Shown one piece after another: positions 12,828 to 12,942 of a DNA stretch of 12,942 nucleotides. The DNA lies in NCBI GenBank assembly GCA_900546075.1, contig URBH01000054.1:1-12942 (forward strand). The letters run 5' to 3'. The notes under the pieces are model-generated. The model was not told the DNA's origin. It worked only from the letters and a program-made list of their open reading frames with translations, and searched no databases. The position numbers were made by a program, and so were the translations under genes. The DNA is from an uncultured Eubacteriales bacterium (GTDB lineage: Bacteria; Bacillota; Clostridia; Oscillospirales; Oscillospiraceae). The first letter of the stretch is position 1, and each line of letters begins with the position of its first letter.

Positions 12828-12942
12828 GGGCTGTACCTCATAGCATGTTAGGGCAACACCGCATAATTTGACAAGAAGGCTCAGCCGGGATTTTTGTCCC
12901 AATTCAAAGTTTGGAAAACGAAGGAATACTGTATGTATTTCT
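12828..12942. other. Unassigned right-end segment
   Basis: No gene is supported. A short hairpin GGGA/TCCC is at 12887-12900. An ATG at 12933, with GAAGGA about eight bases before it, could begin a gene that continues past the window, but only three codons are seen. The start of this segment (GGGCAACACCGCATAATT) may be the edge of another repeat. Only comparison with other copies would show this. Confidence 0.3.

Noticed and set aside
12305..12841. Minus-strand open frame of 178 codons at the right end
   Set aside because: It begins inside the palindromic repeat and is antisense to the 106-residue gene, which has an excellent ribosome site.

Overview
This is a GC-rich (visibly well above 50 %) chromosomal window from an anaerobic, low-GC-phylum-type bacterium. 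The gene set (anaerobic NrdG activase, YugP-type zinc peptidase, zinc-dependent PLC family, TraX-like membrane protein, Na/Pi cotransporter with PhoU tail, FlK-like thioesterase), strong AGGAGG ribosome sites and a short palindromic repeat of the CTCTCCCTTTGGGAGAG type together suggest a gut Clostridia member, most likely Oscillospiraceae/Ruminococcaceae. That placement is inference from gene content and was not tested.

Layout. Positions 1-70 hold the end of a hairpin-rich repeat. The minus strand then carries a Na/Pi cotransporter (126-1928), the nrdG-dut pair (2067-3043, ATGA overlap) and an AI-2E family transporter (3327-4541). A 173-bp multi-hairpin element with inverted ends (3070-3242) lies between the AI-2E gene and nrdG and seems to supply the nrdG promoter. 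From 4682 to 9564 the plus strand carries three transcription units separated by terminators: a zinc metallopeptidase with a zinc-dependent phospholipase C-like protein; an AbrB-type regulator with a PLP-dependent methionine gamma-lyase-like enzyme and an EamA transporter; and a TraX-like acyltransferase. The minus strand then has nicotinate phosphoribosyltransferase, a small membrane protein and a UPF0213 GIY-YIG protein (9636-11838). Divergent from these is a plus-strand pair, a FlK-like hotdog thioesterase and an unrecognised 106-residue protein (11962-12700). The right end (12713-12827) is a 115-bp palindromic repeat, followed by about 100 bp with no assigned gene.

How it works together. 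Most genes are housekeeping or widely conserved accessory functions: phosphate uptake, dNTP supply, NAD salvage, transport and envelope functions. I see no defence system, prophage, CRISPR array, transposase, tRNA or rRNA. The more interesting signals are regulatory and structural. One rho-independent terminator carries a perfect TTGACA -35 box in its loop, with a 17-bp-spaced TATAAT just after the U tract. Two unrelated hairpin repeat families both show base-paired covariation between their arms. The back-to-back pncB/thioesterase promoters each hold a related near-palindrome in the spacer. The AbrB / PLP lyase / exporter operon looks like a small self-contained amino-acid or sulfur module whose substrate is unknown.
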